Below, piece by piece: positions 1 through 9,811 of a DNA stretch of 64,000 nucleotides. This stretch comes from Hermatobates lingyangjiaoensis (taxonomy: Eukaryota > Arthropoda > Insecta > Hemiptera > Hermatobatidae). The notes beneath the pieces were generated by a model, which did no database searches, was not told where the DNA came from, and worked only from the letters and a program-made list of their open reading frames with translations. The position numbers were made by a program, and so were the translations under genes. The stretch lies in contig JAPFBL010000234.1 in the NCBI GenBank assembly GCA_026182355.1, forward strand, positions 434,001-498,000, in the 5' to 3' direction. How positions within the stretch are numbered: the first letter of the stretch is position 1; each line of letters begins with the position of its first letter.

Positions 1-265
1 TTATCTAATGCAGGAATTAAAGTTAGCAAGACCAAGTTTTTCTCACATGGTCAACTGTACTTTACTTGCTCAAGAGGCAGAGGTTCCAACTGTTTGTTCT
101 TCCAAGAACCTGAAGGATAGAGAGCTAATGTAGTATATACTGAGGCATTTGTTTAACATTGTACTATTTATGATATTTTCTACTGTTCTATAATTTTTCA
201 TGAGATTTTGGAATACCAAAAATGACGGAACTTTTGATTCCGTCAAAGACGGGTACGTTTGCTAT
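1..265 (+). mobile_element. Helitron 3'-end copy 1 (partial)
   Basis: This stretch is about 85% identical by eye to 1567-1860. It ends in a small hairpin, CCGTC-AAA-GACGG at 240-252, followed by GGTACGTTTG and CTAT where the second copy has CTAG. A short GC hairpin about ten bases before a CTRR terminus is the signature of a Helitron 3' end. The final G appears mutated to T here. The left end runs off the window, and no helicase coding is visible in this copy. Confidence 0.55.
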
Positions 266-299
266 GTATTATATATAACTGTAAACTTTTTTTTAATTA

Positions 300-660
300 A
301 TTATTTGCTTAATAAAAACACTGGTAATAATGTAAGGTATGGGACCAGAGTAGCCCAGTGGCTTGCGTGATCGCCGATGACAGTAGTGCAAATGTAGTAT
401 AAATAAATGTAACAAACAAATATCTTTTTGAATTTAAAATGTGAATAATATCAAAAATGGTAATAAAGTAAAGGGATCTAGCCAGGGTAACCAGTAGCTT
501 GCTCGCTCGCCGATGACAGTAGTGCAAATGTATTATAAATAAAACATTAAAATTTTTTTTTTTTTTAATTTAATATTTGCGTAATATAAACACTGGTAAT
601 AAAGTAAGGTATGGAACCAGAGTAGCCCAGTGGCTTGCGTGCTGGCTGTTGACTGGGAGC
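300..660. repeat. Three partial copies of a tRNA-like repeat
   Basis: A block with the core AGTAGCCCAGTGGCTTGCGTG occurs near 347-368 and 620-641, with a diverged copy near 484-505. Each is next to an AT-rich arm containing AACACTGGTAATAA or GATGACAGTAGTGCAAATG. AGCCCAGTGGC resembles a Pol III box A, so these may be 5' pieces of a second SINE family. No box B is clear. Confidence 0.4.
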
Positions 661-669
661 ACGTTAATT

Positions 670-1000
670 AGAACTAACTCATTTCAAGTTTTCTTTACGT
701 TTCATACTTTACAGTAGCCACATGTACCCTTAGAATAATTTCTGTCTTTCGGTTTGTCCACAAAATATTGCCACGATAAGACATATAAAACTGAAACATT
801 GATTGTAGATTTGTGTATGTCTAACTTAAAATCTAATCTTTGGATGGATGGAATATTCAATGATGCAGCGAAGTTATGAACTTTTAAGTCGTGTTTGTTT
901 AAACACACACATATTTATTTTGAAAATATACAGGGGTAGCAATTAGGTATTGTTAGTTGACTTTAATTTCATTTGCGTACATGAATATTTGTTTATAGCA
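670..1000. other. No recognisable feature
   Basis: AT-rich sequence with only short chance reading frames. I see no gene or repeat here. Confidence 0.5.
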
Positions 1001-1002
1001 AA

Positions 1003-1287
1003 ATGCTAATATATGAATATTATTCTTATTTGAGCCCATTGACAAGGTGTTTCCCAGAGTTCAAGATGTACTATCTATTCAGAATAAATGGCTTTCTGAA
1101 CGAGCAATGCTCAAGTCTTACTAATGAACATGGAGGAAAAATCAGCAAACATGTTCTTACGCTATATCAACCCGAAGATAGAACTTATAAGTCAGTAAAG
1201 AGAGTGATTAGTAATGAGGAAGTAGTTTATTATCTAACTGAATTTTTTGACTCCGTGACTGCTCTTGGACTGCCTGCTCATGAGTAA
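1003..1287 (+). pseudogene. Helitron helicase fragment (C-terminal part)
   Basis: The frame encodes 94 residues. Its second half, ending in a TEFFDSVTALGLPAHE segment, matches the Helitron/PIF1-type helicase region usually written YPTEFLNSLxPxGLPPHxL, just before helicase motifs V and VI. It is preceded by a LYQPEDRTYKSVKRVIS segment in the position of the family's LPGExxxYxSxDSV. It stops exactly where the KVGxPVxLLRNLDPP segment should begin, so this is a truncated relic. It lies on the same strand as the Helitron 3' end at 1834-1859, about 570 bp downstream, which is the expected orientation for one decayed element. A near-identical segment lies on the minus strand at 62285-62455. The protein family is fairly sure; activity is excluded. 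Confidence 0.65.
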
Positions 1288-1563
1288 AAACTTCAAGTAG
1301 GAGCATCATCATGCTGTGATTTAGTATCAGTAACAAATTTCATGTTACGCAACTTGAGTGCCCCGGGAAATGTGAAACTCGGAGTTTGTGCTCTGCACAG
1401 ATGTGCCGTAGAGGTCGCCATCATGACTGGGTGTGGAATGTGGAGTCTGTGTGTATACCACCCATACCATTGATTCCGAGCCACTGTCTGTTTCCGTTGA
1501 AATGATTGCAAAGTCCTGTCAGAGTTTATTTCGCAATGTCGTTAACTAAGTCGCAAAGGGAGA

Positions 1564-1859
1564 CTTTATCTAATGCAGGAATTCAAGTTAGCGAGACCAA
1601 GTTTTTCTCACATGGTCAACTATAGTTTACTTGCTCAAGAGTCAGAGGTTCCAACTGTTTGTTCTTCCGTGAACCTGAAGGACAGACAGCTAATGTGGTG
1701 TATACAGAGGCATTTGTTTAACATTGTACCAATAATGGTATTTTCTACTATTCTATAATTTCTAATTATATTATTAGTATAATAATACTATAATTGATAT
1801 TTTGGAATAACAAGTATAATAGAATTTTCGATTCCGTCAAAGACGGGTACGTTTGCTAG
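1564..1859 (+). mobile_element. Helitron 3'-terminal region copy 2
   Basis: Homologous to 1-265. The terminal hairpin CCGTC-AAA-GACGG lies at 1834-1846. The element ends in CTAG at 1856-1859, followed by T. Helitrons end in CTRR and insert between A and T, so the boundary fits. The reading frame at 1573-1758 across this region has no family resemblance and is probably chance. Confidence 0.65.
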
Positions 1860-2028
1860 TAACTGTAATAAAATAAGAACTAAATTTTTTTTTAAAATTA
1901 GGACAATTAACAATAATCTATGGCAAATCGATTAATGTATATTGGAGGATATAAAGTTAAATATTGATAATTATTATTTAAAACTAAAAATTATTTGAAT
2001 TAACATATGACATATTATTGGAAATTTA

Positions 2029-2128
2029 ATATATTATAGACTTCCGATAAAGAAAGAAAGGGAACTGAAAAACTGAAAGTAATATATTATAGACTTTCGA
2101 TAAAGAAAGAAAAAGAACTAGAAAACTG
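2029..2128 (+). repeat. Two-copy tandem duplication, about 55 bp
   Basis: AATATATTATAGACTT followed by CGATAAAGAAAGAAA occurs twice in direct succession (near 2029 and 2082) with a few differences. Confidence 0.7.
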
Positions 2129-2129
2129 C

Positions 2130-2811
2130 AGACTTGTGTAGGCTGTACTTTTTTTCCCCAGTATAACTCGATATGGGAGTGTTGAGGAACACCGCTTTGA
2201 AAACACTTGATTAGGTTTTTGATGATATTTAAGGCTGAAACTAAAAAATATCTCTAAGGAAGAAATATAAGAATTATTTAGTAATTGTCTTAGACTGGTA
2301 ATCTTTCATGCGCCTATAAATGTATCCATTTAGTTCGTAGGTCATCTGTATTTAAATCTTTTAATTATAGCTTAAGCGAAGTATATTTTGATGATAAATC
2401 CCATATACAAGAGTTGTTTGAAACCAGAATAAATTGATTTAGACATCAAAGTAAGGATACAAAGGGCCTGTTGAGCCAGATTACCACTAAGCGAATGGCT
2501 AAAGCTGAATCTGCTTTTAACAATGGAATGCTCATGTATTAACCATTTTCAATTAAATATCAGATTCGATAATTTGAAAGAAACAATTTGCCAATGCCTG
2601 TGTATCATGACGATAGATAAAAGCTAATTACATTCTGCAGTGCCCTCAATTACAATTTCAGTAATTATTATTTGATGTGCATTTATACATATCAATCAGA
2701 GGTGTTATTAAATATAGCCCCTCGCCCTTTCCTCCAGTTTTACAAAGGAATCATATAAATTAATGTTTAGGAACATTGTTTACTAGGTTATGTAGACAAC
2801 TTAATAATATG
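2130..2811. other. No recognisable feature
   Basis: AT-rich sequence with dispersed stops in all frames. I see no motif or repeat shared with the rest of the window. Confidence 0.5.
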
Positions 2812-3050
2812 TTAATATTAAACATATATCTACCGTCATACCTCGTACATTACTGCCGTAGCTGTCGGACCGGATTCGGGTGTCACCCATCTTCAACACG
2901 AACTGATCTAATGATTCCCACCTATCTAGGTATGAGATAGGTAGGATTCATTAGATCAGTTCTTGTTGAAGATGGGTGACACCCGAAACCGGTCCGACAG
3001 CTACGGCAATAATGTACGAGGTATGACGGTAGATATATGTTTAATATTAA
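2812..3050. mobile_element. Palindromic foldback element (MITE-like)
   Basis: The whole 239-bp interval is a near-perfect palindrome centred near 2931. Arms start TTAATATTAAACATATATC and contain CCGTCATACCTCGTAC, CGGACCGG and GATGGGTGACACCCGA. The arms reach almost to the middle (CCTATCT/AGATAGG around a 7-bp loop). The same CGTCATACCTCGTA box occurs in the nested palindromes at 50880-51235, so this is a repeat family. No transposase is visible. Confidence 0.8.
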
Positions 3051-3168
3051 TAATACTAACCTCTGTGGTAATGATGAAATGCATGAATTTAATGAGATGT
3101 GTTTCTTTTTTCCTCCTTACAAAACAGCTTGTATTTTGTTTTAAGTTAAGTTACTTATGGGGCTGAAT

Positions 3169-3268
3169 TTATCTGTGTTTTAATACTGTTCACTCATTAA
3201 AATACCCGGCTATCGTCATTCCTGTCTCATCCATAATTCATTTTCTTAACAACTACACCTACTTTACT
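3169..3268 (+). repeat. 100-bp direct repeat, copy 1
   Basis: TTATCTGTGTTTTAATACTG through ACACCTACTTTACT. It recurs in the same orientation at 4895-4994 with about 90% identity. Class unknown. Confidence 0.75.
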
Positions 3269-3269
3269 T

Positions 3270-3675
3270 TAACTTGGCTAGAGTTGGACTGCAGAATTGA
3301 CACAAAAAGTTCAATGTTGATACTTATGTTTTAAAATATAAGGTTGATTTCTTACTGTAATATGATACAAGAAAAGCTTTTATGGATGTACTTTTAAAGT
3401 ACATTACTCCCTTTTACTGGACAGTTTACTCACGTGTCTAGCATTTAACCATTATTAAACTAATGTGAATAGCCAAGTTATTTAACATTTACAAAGAAAA
3501 AAATGTTCTCATTACCTCCTCTGCATTCAGAATATATCTAGGATCATGTTTTGTTGGATGTAAACGTGGTCACACTATATTCGTTTTGTCGATTCAACGA
3601 TCCTAACCAATCAGAATACACACAGTTCGTGAGGAACAGAGAATGACATCACCTAACACTATTGCACACATAAAC

Positions 3676-3715
<40 letters not shown>

Positions 3716-3905
3716 ATATATATGCAGATCATATATAGTATAGACTGATGATGAAAGTTTAGTAGGGAGACAACACGTAATTTGTTTGATACCCTAACAT
3801 AACACATTCCAGTACAAGTAGGTATTTTACCCTTTAGTTGATTGAAAATTGTACACCAATTGTAACCCTACCAACATTCTTGTTGTATTTCATTTATATA
3901 TGCAA
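3270..3905. other. No gene; TA microsatellite inside
   Basis: AT-rich DNA with a TA tract at about 3678-3722, interrupted by TG steps. Nothing else is recognisable. Confidence 0.6.
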
Positions 3906-4084
3906 TGAGATTTCACAATAAAAACGTGAAATAGTAATGGATGTTATTTCCTACAGCAGTATGAAATCCACAAAATGACTAACATCTTTCAACCAAAACA
4001 AGTAATCTTCGTCAGTATCAGTTTAGACTCTGAAGAATACTGCTTGTTTTGGTTGAAAGGTCATAGTCATTTTTATGATTTCCT
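3906..4084. mobile_element. Penelope family C terminus, decayed inverted pair
   Basis: Minus- and plus-strand copies of the family C terminus face each other. The plus half (about 4020-4084) keeps GACTCTGAAGAATACTGC, GGTTGAAAGGTCATAGTC and stem-I-like GACT/AGTC. The minus half ends in the terminal hairpin of the family (ATTTCAC/GTGAAAT). The hammerhead core has several substitutions, so it is probably dead. Confidence 0.6.
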
Positions 4085-4089
4085 AGGGT

Positions 4090-5300
4090 CAAGGGTCAGC
4101 TAGCCATGCACAGCAAAGTGCATGCCAAATTAGTGGACAGGCATCTAGGCCTTTTACCACTTCATTCTCTAAATTAGTTAACGTGGCTGGATACAAGCTA
4201 AACTGGCGCTTTTACTTGTCCCTTGTATTAAAAAGTAAAATTTCCTTGGCTAGTGTGAACCTTTGACCAGTGACCAGAACAGGCTTATGCAAAATAGAGA
4301 CTTAAGAATCAAAAAACATACATGAAAGTATTAATAATTAATCACACGGAGCCTAGTCCACGGTCTACTCAACGTCAAGCACACAGCACGAAAGCAGAGT
4401 TAGGAATCATGATTTCCTACTGTGGTTTAGATGTTTATATATGCGTACCAACGTCTAAACTAAAGTGAGAAATTCAGAAACACTTGATCAAAAATGACTA
4501 GTCTTCTGCCAGGAACTACATTCAAACTGAGTGAATTAAGACATCTGGTGTAGTATTGAGAAGGGAAGGAGGCCAAGAAGGATTTTAAAGCCTGTAAGGA
4601 ACAGTGAATTAGGGAAATTCTCTGCAAGGAAGAGTAAAGAAAAGAGTTCAAAAAGAAATAAGTAAAATTAGTTGATAATGTAAAAGTTGTAACTCTATCT
4701 ATCTTATTAGTTATAAAAAAGTTGAAATCATTGTTCTCAAACAATGTTACATTTCATCATTGTTACTATTGTTATTATTACACATTATTGCAATGGGAAT
4801 CATTTTTTTAGCACCCTGCCTTACGACTTACAGCAGGTCTTATAAAGAATAATGTAGGTTTATTTAACCATTTATCATTATAAGAGGCATGGTATTATCT
4901 GTGTTTTAATATTGCTCACTCATTAAAATACCCGGCTATCGGTATTCCTGTCCCATCAATAATTCATTTTCTTAACAATTACACCTACTTTACTCTTCAG
5001 AAGACCTTCTGTCATTCTTGCAACAGGATAATAAGAAAATGTTCTCCAATGAAAAAAACTAAAACTCGTTTCATATCAAATGTCATGGTTTCATATACTT
5101 TAATTAATTGTTTCGTGTTTTAATAAAAAACACATTTAATACCATGCCTATTTAATCGGTTTTACAATAATAATGCCTGTTTAATTAATACCATTTTAGT
5201 TTAATGGTTTAACTAAAAAAATGATTTTTTTTACCAATATATACCTATAATTATTAAGTAATGAAATAAATTCCAGTAATTTTGATTAAAATTGTAAAAA
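4090..5300. other. No gene; second copy of a 100-bp repeat at 4895-4994
   Basis: Apart from the 4895-4994 repeat (pair of 3169-3268), this AT-rich interval has no recognisable feature. The frame at 4460-4744 on the minus strand has no family resemblance. Confidence 0.55.
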
Positions 5301-5307
5301 GGAAGGG

Positions 5308-5600
5308 GCCAGGTTAGCTCAGTGTCAACGTGCTTGCCTATGCCGTCAATTCATTCACGCAAGAGGGGAATAAATCTTAGCATGTTGTATCTTAGAGAGG
5401 ACATTAAGCCGTTGGTCCCAAGCCTGCCGAGAGTCAGGCACACGTTTAAGAACACTACTCAAAATCCAGTTGAGTTAGGCCAGATTTAAGACTCCCAATG
5501 TAGTAGAATGTTCATTGTTTGGTATCTCAAAGGGCCTAAGTTCAGCCTAGTGTGTCCCTTGTAGGACTGATACCTAACATAACCAACCTAATTGCAAGAG
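5308..5600 (+). mobile_element. tRNA-derived SINE, diverged copy
   Basis: It begins GGGGCCAGGTTAGCTCAGTG with a box-A-like segment. It continues through GAATAAATCTTAGCATG, GGACATTAAGCCGTTGGTCC, GACTCCCAATGTAG and GGTATCTCAAAGGGCC to CCTAACATAACC. The order and motifs match the well-preserved SINE at 47147-47475, but this copy is older and lacks a clear box B. Confidence 0.75.
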
Positions 5601-6125
5601 AAAATATAGTTACAAAAACTGAAAACTAAGCTTAAATTAATGGACAACATGATGAACATATCGGATTTATTTATTTCAAATTAGAAACTCTTTATAGAAT
5701 AAAAATAGTGTCAAATAGAGTTACTGCACAAATGTTTAATAGAAAAAAATTGAAGAGATTTGTAATATTGTAATATATGGATTTGCAATATAATTTAATT
5801 CTTAAAACCATAAAAACAAACATAAATCAATCACATATTTTATGATGTTTTCTGGCGAGTATGGGTGTTTGTCTAACTAATGTGCTGCAATCAATCTACA
5901 TGTTGTTGGCATTAACAAATCTTATTGTTAACAACTCTTATATTTTTGAGTAATATTGGATCCTAGGAATGATAATTTTTCGTAATTTGTAATAAAATGG
6001 CAACTATTTTCAAGTCAATTTCTTAGTTGATTCAATAAATTTAAAATTTTGTATTAGCTATTATTTTACTACGAATATTTCATTAGTTTAAGTATTAGAT
6101 TATAATATAACACTAAAAATGACAA
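5601..6125. other. No recognisable feature
   Basis: AT-rich sequence with nothing identifiable. Confidence 0.5.
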
Positions 6126-6129
6126 TACT

Positions 6130-6420
6130 GTTTGATAATAGGAGTAATGATCTCATGTTACTGCAGATAGAAACAAAACTACTACGGAATGGATTGCAAC
6201 AATATAACGGGTAGGCTCTAAAGCAAGCATGATTGGTGTAAAGATAATAGGATCTTCCCCAACTGACATTGTGACCACTAGAATCTGTCCTCAGGGATGT
6301 GTGCCTCCATATTGGAAATACTTGTAGATAACCTTCTGAATATGGCAAATTATCAATATTTTGATACGCAAGAATATGAGATGATCTTGTTTTTATGAGA
6401 AGGGTAATATTTAATGCTAC
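6130..6420 (+). pseudogene. Non-LTR retrotransposon RT relic
   Basis: Read across frameshifts, the plus strand gives a CPQGCV segment (6288-6305) followed by PYWKYL. This fits the RT motif CPQGGVLSPLLW of R1/Loa/Jockey-like non-LTR elements. About 70 bp on, GAATATGAGATGATCTTG reads as a frameshifted YADDL catalytic box. Stops and frameshifts make it non-functional. The clade is uncertain and the call rests on these two motifs. Confidence 0.5.
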
Positions 6421-6424
6421 TGTT

Positions 6425-7105
6425 TTTGGGCTTGTGAATCATGTTTCTAAATTGTTTTAAAGATAAGTAAAGGTAAAGAGACTGGATATAAATCGAGCCA
6501 AAACATTCATAATTCGTTACTCAAAAAGAAAAAAAGTGCTTCTCAAAGATGCCTTCATTGAAAATTTCAAAATTAACTCACATCTTTTTGAAAATTTCTT
6601 TTGATGAAAGAATAAACTAGAAAAGCTGTTGTCTGATAGTAGAAGACCTCAGGCTTTTACAATACATCGGCTTAAATGTTGGTTGTTGGATTTTTCGTCT
6701 AGAGTACCTCATATATCAACTAGCGTGCTTAAAAATAACGACTAAATGAACGAAATTAACCTACCAGCATACCTGAACATATTACCTAGCATGCCAAAAT
6801 GAATCGAATAGAATACCAAAAAATACGACTGTTATACCTAAATGTATTGACTAGTATACCTAAAAATATTCGCTAGCAAGGCTGAATTATTGACTAGAGT
6901 GTTTAAGGTACCAATTACGACTGTCCTTCAGTGGACCAAAATTGTCATCCAGTCTGCATGGTGTATTCATTTCCTTATTTAAAACAATTTGACCGATAAT
7001 TCGCTGAATACAGGGCCTACAACATATACTCAACGATAACTTCAATAAGTAGTCAAAAACTTATTAATTATTAATTATTTATTATTAAGATCTTAGTATT
7101 TTTTT
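6425..7105. repeat. AT-rich interval with a degenerate short repeat
   Basis: Between about 6690 and 6915, a loose unit of about 30 bp resembling GACTAGTATACCTAAAAATA recurs six or seven times with many differences. No gene is visible. Confidence 0.35.
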
Positions 7106-7106
7106 C

Positions 7107-7382
7107 GCATTTCATATTGTGGTTTGATCTTTGATATACACGTATATATATATGTTGCAGTTTGTTTCTCAACGTGAGTACTTCGCTCTTCTTCAAAACG
7201 ACGATGGATGTCGAAATATCGAAGTGAGTTCTGTAGTGGCTTTCTCTTTTCTTTCCTGTGAGTTAATATTTATACCATATATAACAATATTTCGCATTAA
7301 CACTTGAAATGACAATCAATATTGTTAAATATAGACTAACCCAATAAAAATATTGTGGTTTGATCATTTATGTATATATACC

Positions 7383-7418
<36 letters not shown>

Positions 7419-7430
7419 CCATATATGTAT
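7107..7430. mobile_element. Penelope termini fragments with TA tracts
   Basis: CATATTGTGGTTTGATC at about 7117 and again near 7350 is the 3' end of Penelope family C. Between them, 7155-7270 holds another terminus (family E) with CTCTTCTTC, GATGTCGAAATATCGAAG and TGAG. Here CTTC can pair with GAAG around a GAAAUAU block, as in a hammerhead, but no intact CUGANGA box is present. TA tracts flank the fragments (about 7379-7418). Confidence 0.5.
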
Positions 7431-7439
7431 AGTTGATTA

Positions 7440-8145
7440 GTAGAGATAGCATTAATAACCATCTCTAGCGTAGATACGCCAAGTGCAAGAAAAAAAGCAG
7501 ATCGGATCGACATTAGACTTTTCACATCAAGCAGTCATTTAAATATGCATTATATCTTCTTTCATAGAAGTTAGTTTATTACTAAACAAAAGAAACCATA
7601 AGGAAAAATTATAAAACGTTTTAAAAATATGAAATTAATATAAATTATTATTTCAATTAAAAATAAGTTTTAGTAGATAAAAAAAAATTGTTTTATGCAG
7701 TAAATATTATTAAAATTTGTTTGTATTTATAATAAACCGTCTACTGAATATTTCAATTATATGAAATGTAGAAGACGAATTGTCTCCACTTTTATGAAAA
7801 GAAAAAAAAAAAGCTTTCCTCTCTTCTCTTAAGACGCTCAGCATTCTCATTATAAAACTTTGAATAGGACATCAAATGGTCGGTAGTCTCGCTCTCTCCT
7901 CGAGAATCAGCGCTTTGATCTTCTTAACACTTGCTTCTTAGTTGAATACTAGTATTTTTTAACGACCAAAGCAATTGATATTATTTCAATACTGAAATAT
8001 CAAATAATTTATTTTTTTAAATTTTCTTTTCATTTTACAGTAATTTGAATAATTGAATAATAAGAGTAATTATTTAGTATGAGTAGAATATACTAAATCT
8101 TTATAGTAATAATATTGAATTGACGTGGGTAGGTTTGTATGCTTT
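7440..8145. other. No recognisable feature
   Basis: Very AT-rich DNA with homopolymer runs. No gene is visible. Confidence 0.5.
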
Positions 8146-8153
8146 ATTTAAAG

Positions 8154-8594
8154 CAGGGGTGTCAAACTCATTTCGGTTTGAGGGCCGAATACAGCTTAGT
8201 TTGATCTCAAGCGGGCTGTGCCAGCAAGCTAATTGCAAAATTACATTGAGCTAACAATAAGTCTACCTTTTTCTTTGTACGAGTACACTAATACTAATAA
8301 ATAGTACAAAAAAGAATAAGTTAACTATAAAAATCATTATTAAAATCCGACACTCTGTATCCACTATTATCCATTTTGACATAGATATTTCTCTGGTCAA
8401 GGTGCGAGGACAAAGGAAAAGTGGATAATACAGCGCGCACTAAAACACTGATGGATTGTATAAGAACTGCAGGTTTTTAAGGAAATTAGAGTAAACTGCT
8501 TTATTTTTATAATAATGCAGATGTATCCCGCGGGCAGGATTGAACCCCCAGGTGGGCCGGATCCGGCCCGCGGGCCTTATGTTTGACACCTGTG
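8154..8594. mobile_element. hAT-type non-autonomous element with 8-bp TSD
   Basis: The 441-bp element starts CAGGGGTGTCAAACTC and ends GTTTGACACCTGTG, so the termini are inverted. It is bounded by the 8-bp direct repeat ATTTAAAG at 8146-8153 and 8595-8602. Internal GGCCCGCGGGCC-like sequence near 8560 is typical of the widespread hAT MITEs with this terminus. No transposase frame is present, so it would need one in trans. Confidence 0.85.
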
Positions 8595-8823
8595 ATTTAA
8601 AGCATAGAGACTTCATCGCGAAACTAAACTACCAGTTTCCTACTATGACCCTACTATCTGTTGGGTCATCCAACACCTTCCTTTTAATGCAATCATGTTC
8701 ACATAAATTCAGATAAACTCTAAATTAATTCATTTCTAATAATGAACCTATTTTTAAGACAGTTCTCTTTATTTGAATTTTTCAAAAAAAAACCTTTAAT
8801 ATTTTCTTTCTGTTTGCCCCTTC

Positions 8824-9174
8824 TTAGAGCAACATGTAATTGGCCATGTTGAAATGCTGTTGAACTAAAACTTTCTGTACAGTCTCTCCTTGAGACTTAT
8901 GAATAGTCATGGCAAATACTAACAGAATTGGAAATTGAATCTTTAAAAAAGGGTTGTTGTCCTCTTCAGATAAAACGATTTTCAATCTTGGAATTAAAAC
9001 TATTTTCCCTTGACACCGTGATGCGATAATTTTATTTACAATGACATTATCATAAAGCTCCTCCGAAATTAGTCTTGTTTTATTACATAAGCGCGGTGGA
9101 TCAATGTTTTTCATACATACAGATGACTGGAACTTTCTTTTTGAGTTCTAGTTTATGTTGGAGCAATGCAGACA
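8824..9174 (-). pseudogene. Helitron/PIF1-type helicase C-terminal relic
   Basis: The open frame can be extended upstream of its first Met (9114) to about 9174. It reads LLQHKLELKKKVPVICMKN, then IDPPRLCNKTRL, QFPILLVFAMTIHKSQGET and a QQHFNMANY segment before a stop. These match, in order, the Helitron helicase stretch GLPPHKLxLKVGxPVxLLRNLDPPRLCNGTRL and helicase motifs V/VI (QFPxxxAFAMTINKSQGQT). The stop falls where the family has the LYVACSR segment, and the Rep domain and Walker motifs are absent. It is a truncated relic. Family call is confident; any domesticated role is unsupported. Confidence 0.8.
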
Positions 9175-9326
9175 ACTACACAAACTGTTCCTACACAAAT
9201 CGAGTTGTATGACAGATATTGTTTAATTTATTCTGGAAATTATTCAATGAACCTATGATTAATTTCACTGAGTATCTCATTAAATGTAATTGGTAAATTT
9301 TCCAAGATCAAAAATCAAACTCTTTT

Positions 9327-9367
9327 ACCGACGTTTCGGTTTTATTTTAAAAGGTTGTTCATAGGCC
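9327..9367 (-). ncRNA. Hammerhead-like motif, family H (non-canonical core)
   Basis: On the minus strand, GCC pairs with GGU (stem I) around CTATGAAC and a GAAACGUC block with the palindrome ACGU as a possible stem III. The CUGANGA box reads CUAUGAA, lacking G5. The same deviation occurs at 39862-39905. Catalytic activity is doubtful; it is listed because two copies share the arrangement. Confidence 0.35.
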
Positions 9368-9496
9368 TAAAAACAAAGTATATTGCTTTTAATATTCACA
9401 AATTGTAACAAGCCATTTTCATATATTTTTTATGTTGGATGATATGTGATTTCTTATTATCCTTTGTTTGTAGACCAATAGGTCAAAAACCTAAAC

Positions 9497-9630
9497 AGTT
9501 GGGTTGACTCTCACGAATACCGCTTGTTGTGGTTGAAATATCTAGGTCTTATTTCCTATTTTATGTTGCAGTTTCATCATTGATTGTTATTTCACGTGTT
9601 TATGGGAAATCTTGTTTTATACATAGTTGT
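9497..9630 (+). mobile_element. Penelope family C terminus, decayed
   Basis: GTTGGGTTGACTCTCACGAA, then GGTTGAAATATCTAGGTC, CATTGATTGTTATTTCACG and the ATTTCAC/GTGAAAT-type hairpin match family C. The hammerhead box is CTCACGA instead of CTGACGA, so it should not cleave. Confidence 0.65.
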
Positions 9631-9811
9631 GTGTGTGTAATTGAGTCATTGTGTTGTGACCCAATCTGGGTCAAGGCGTAGGTTTTTAATGTCTAGATGG
9701 GATATCTATGCAATCTTTAGAGGAGATCGTAGAGTAGTCAGTCATGAGTTTATATGATGTTAATTGCTCATTAAAAATATTTCTTCTACTAATCTCTAGT
9801 TCAACATTTTT

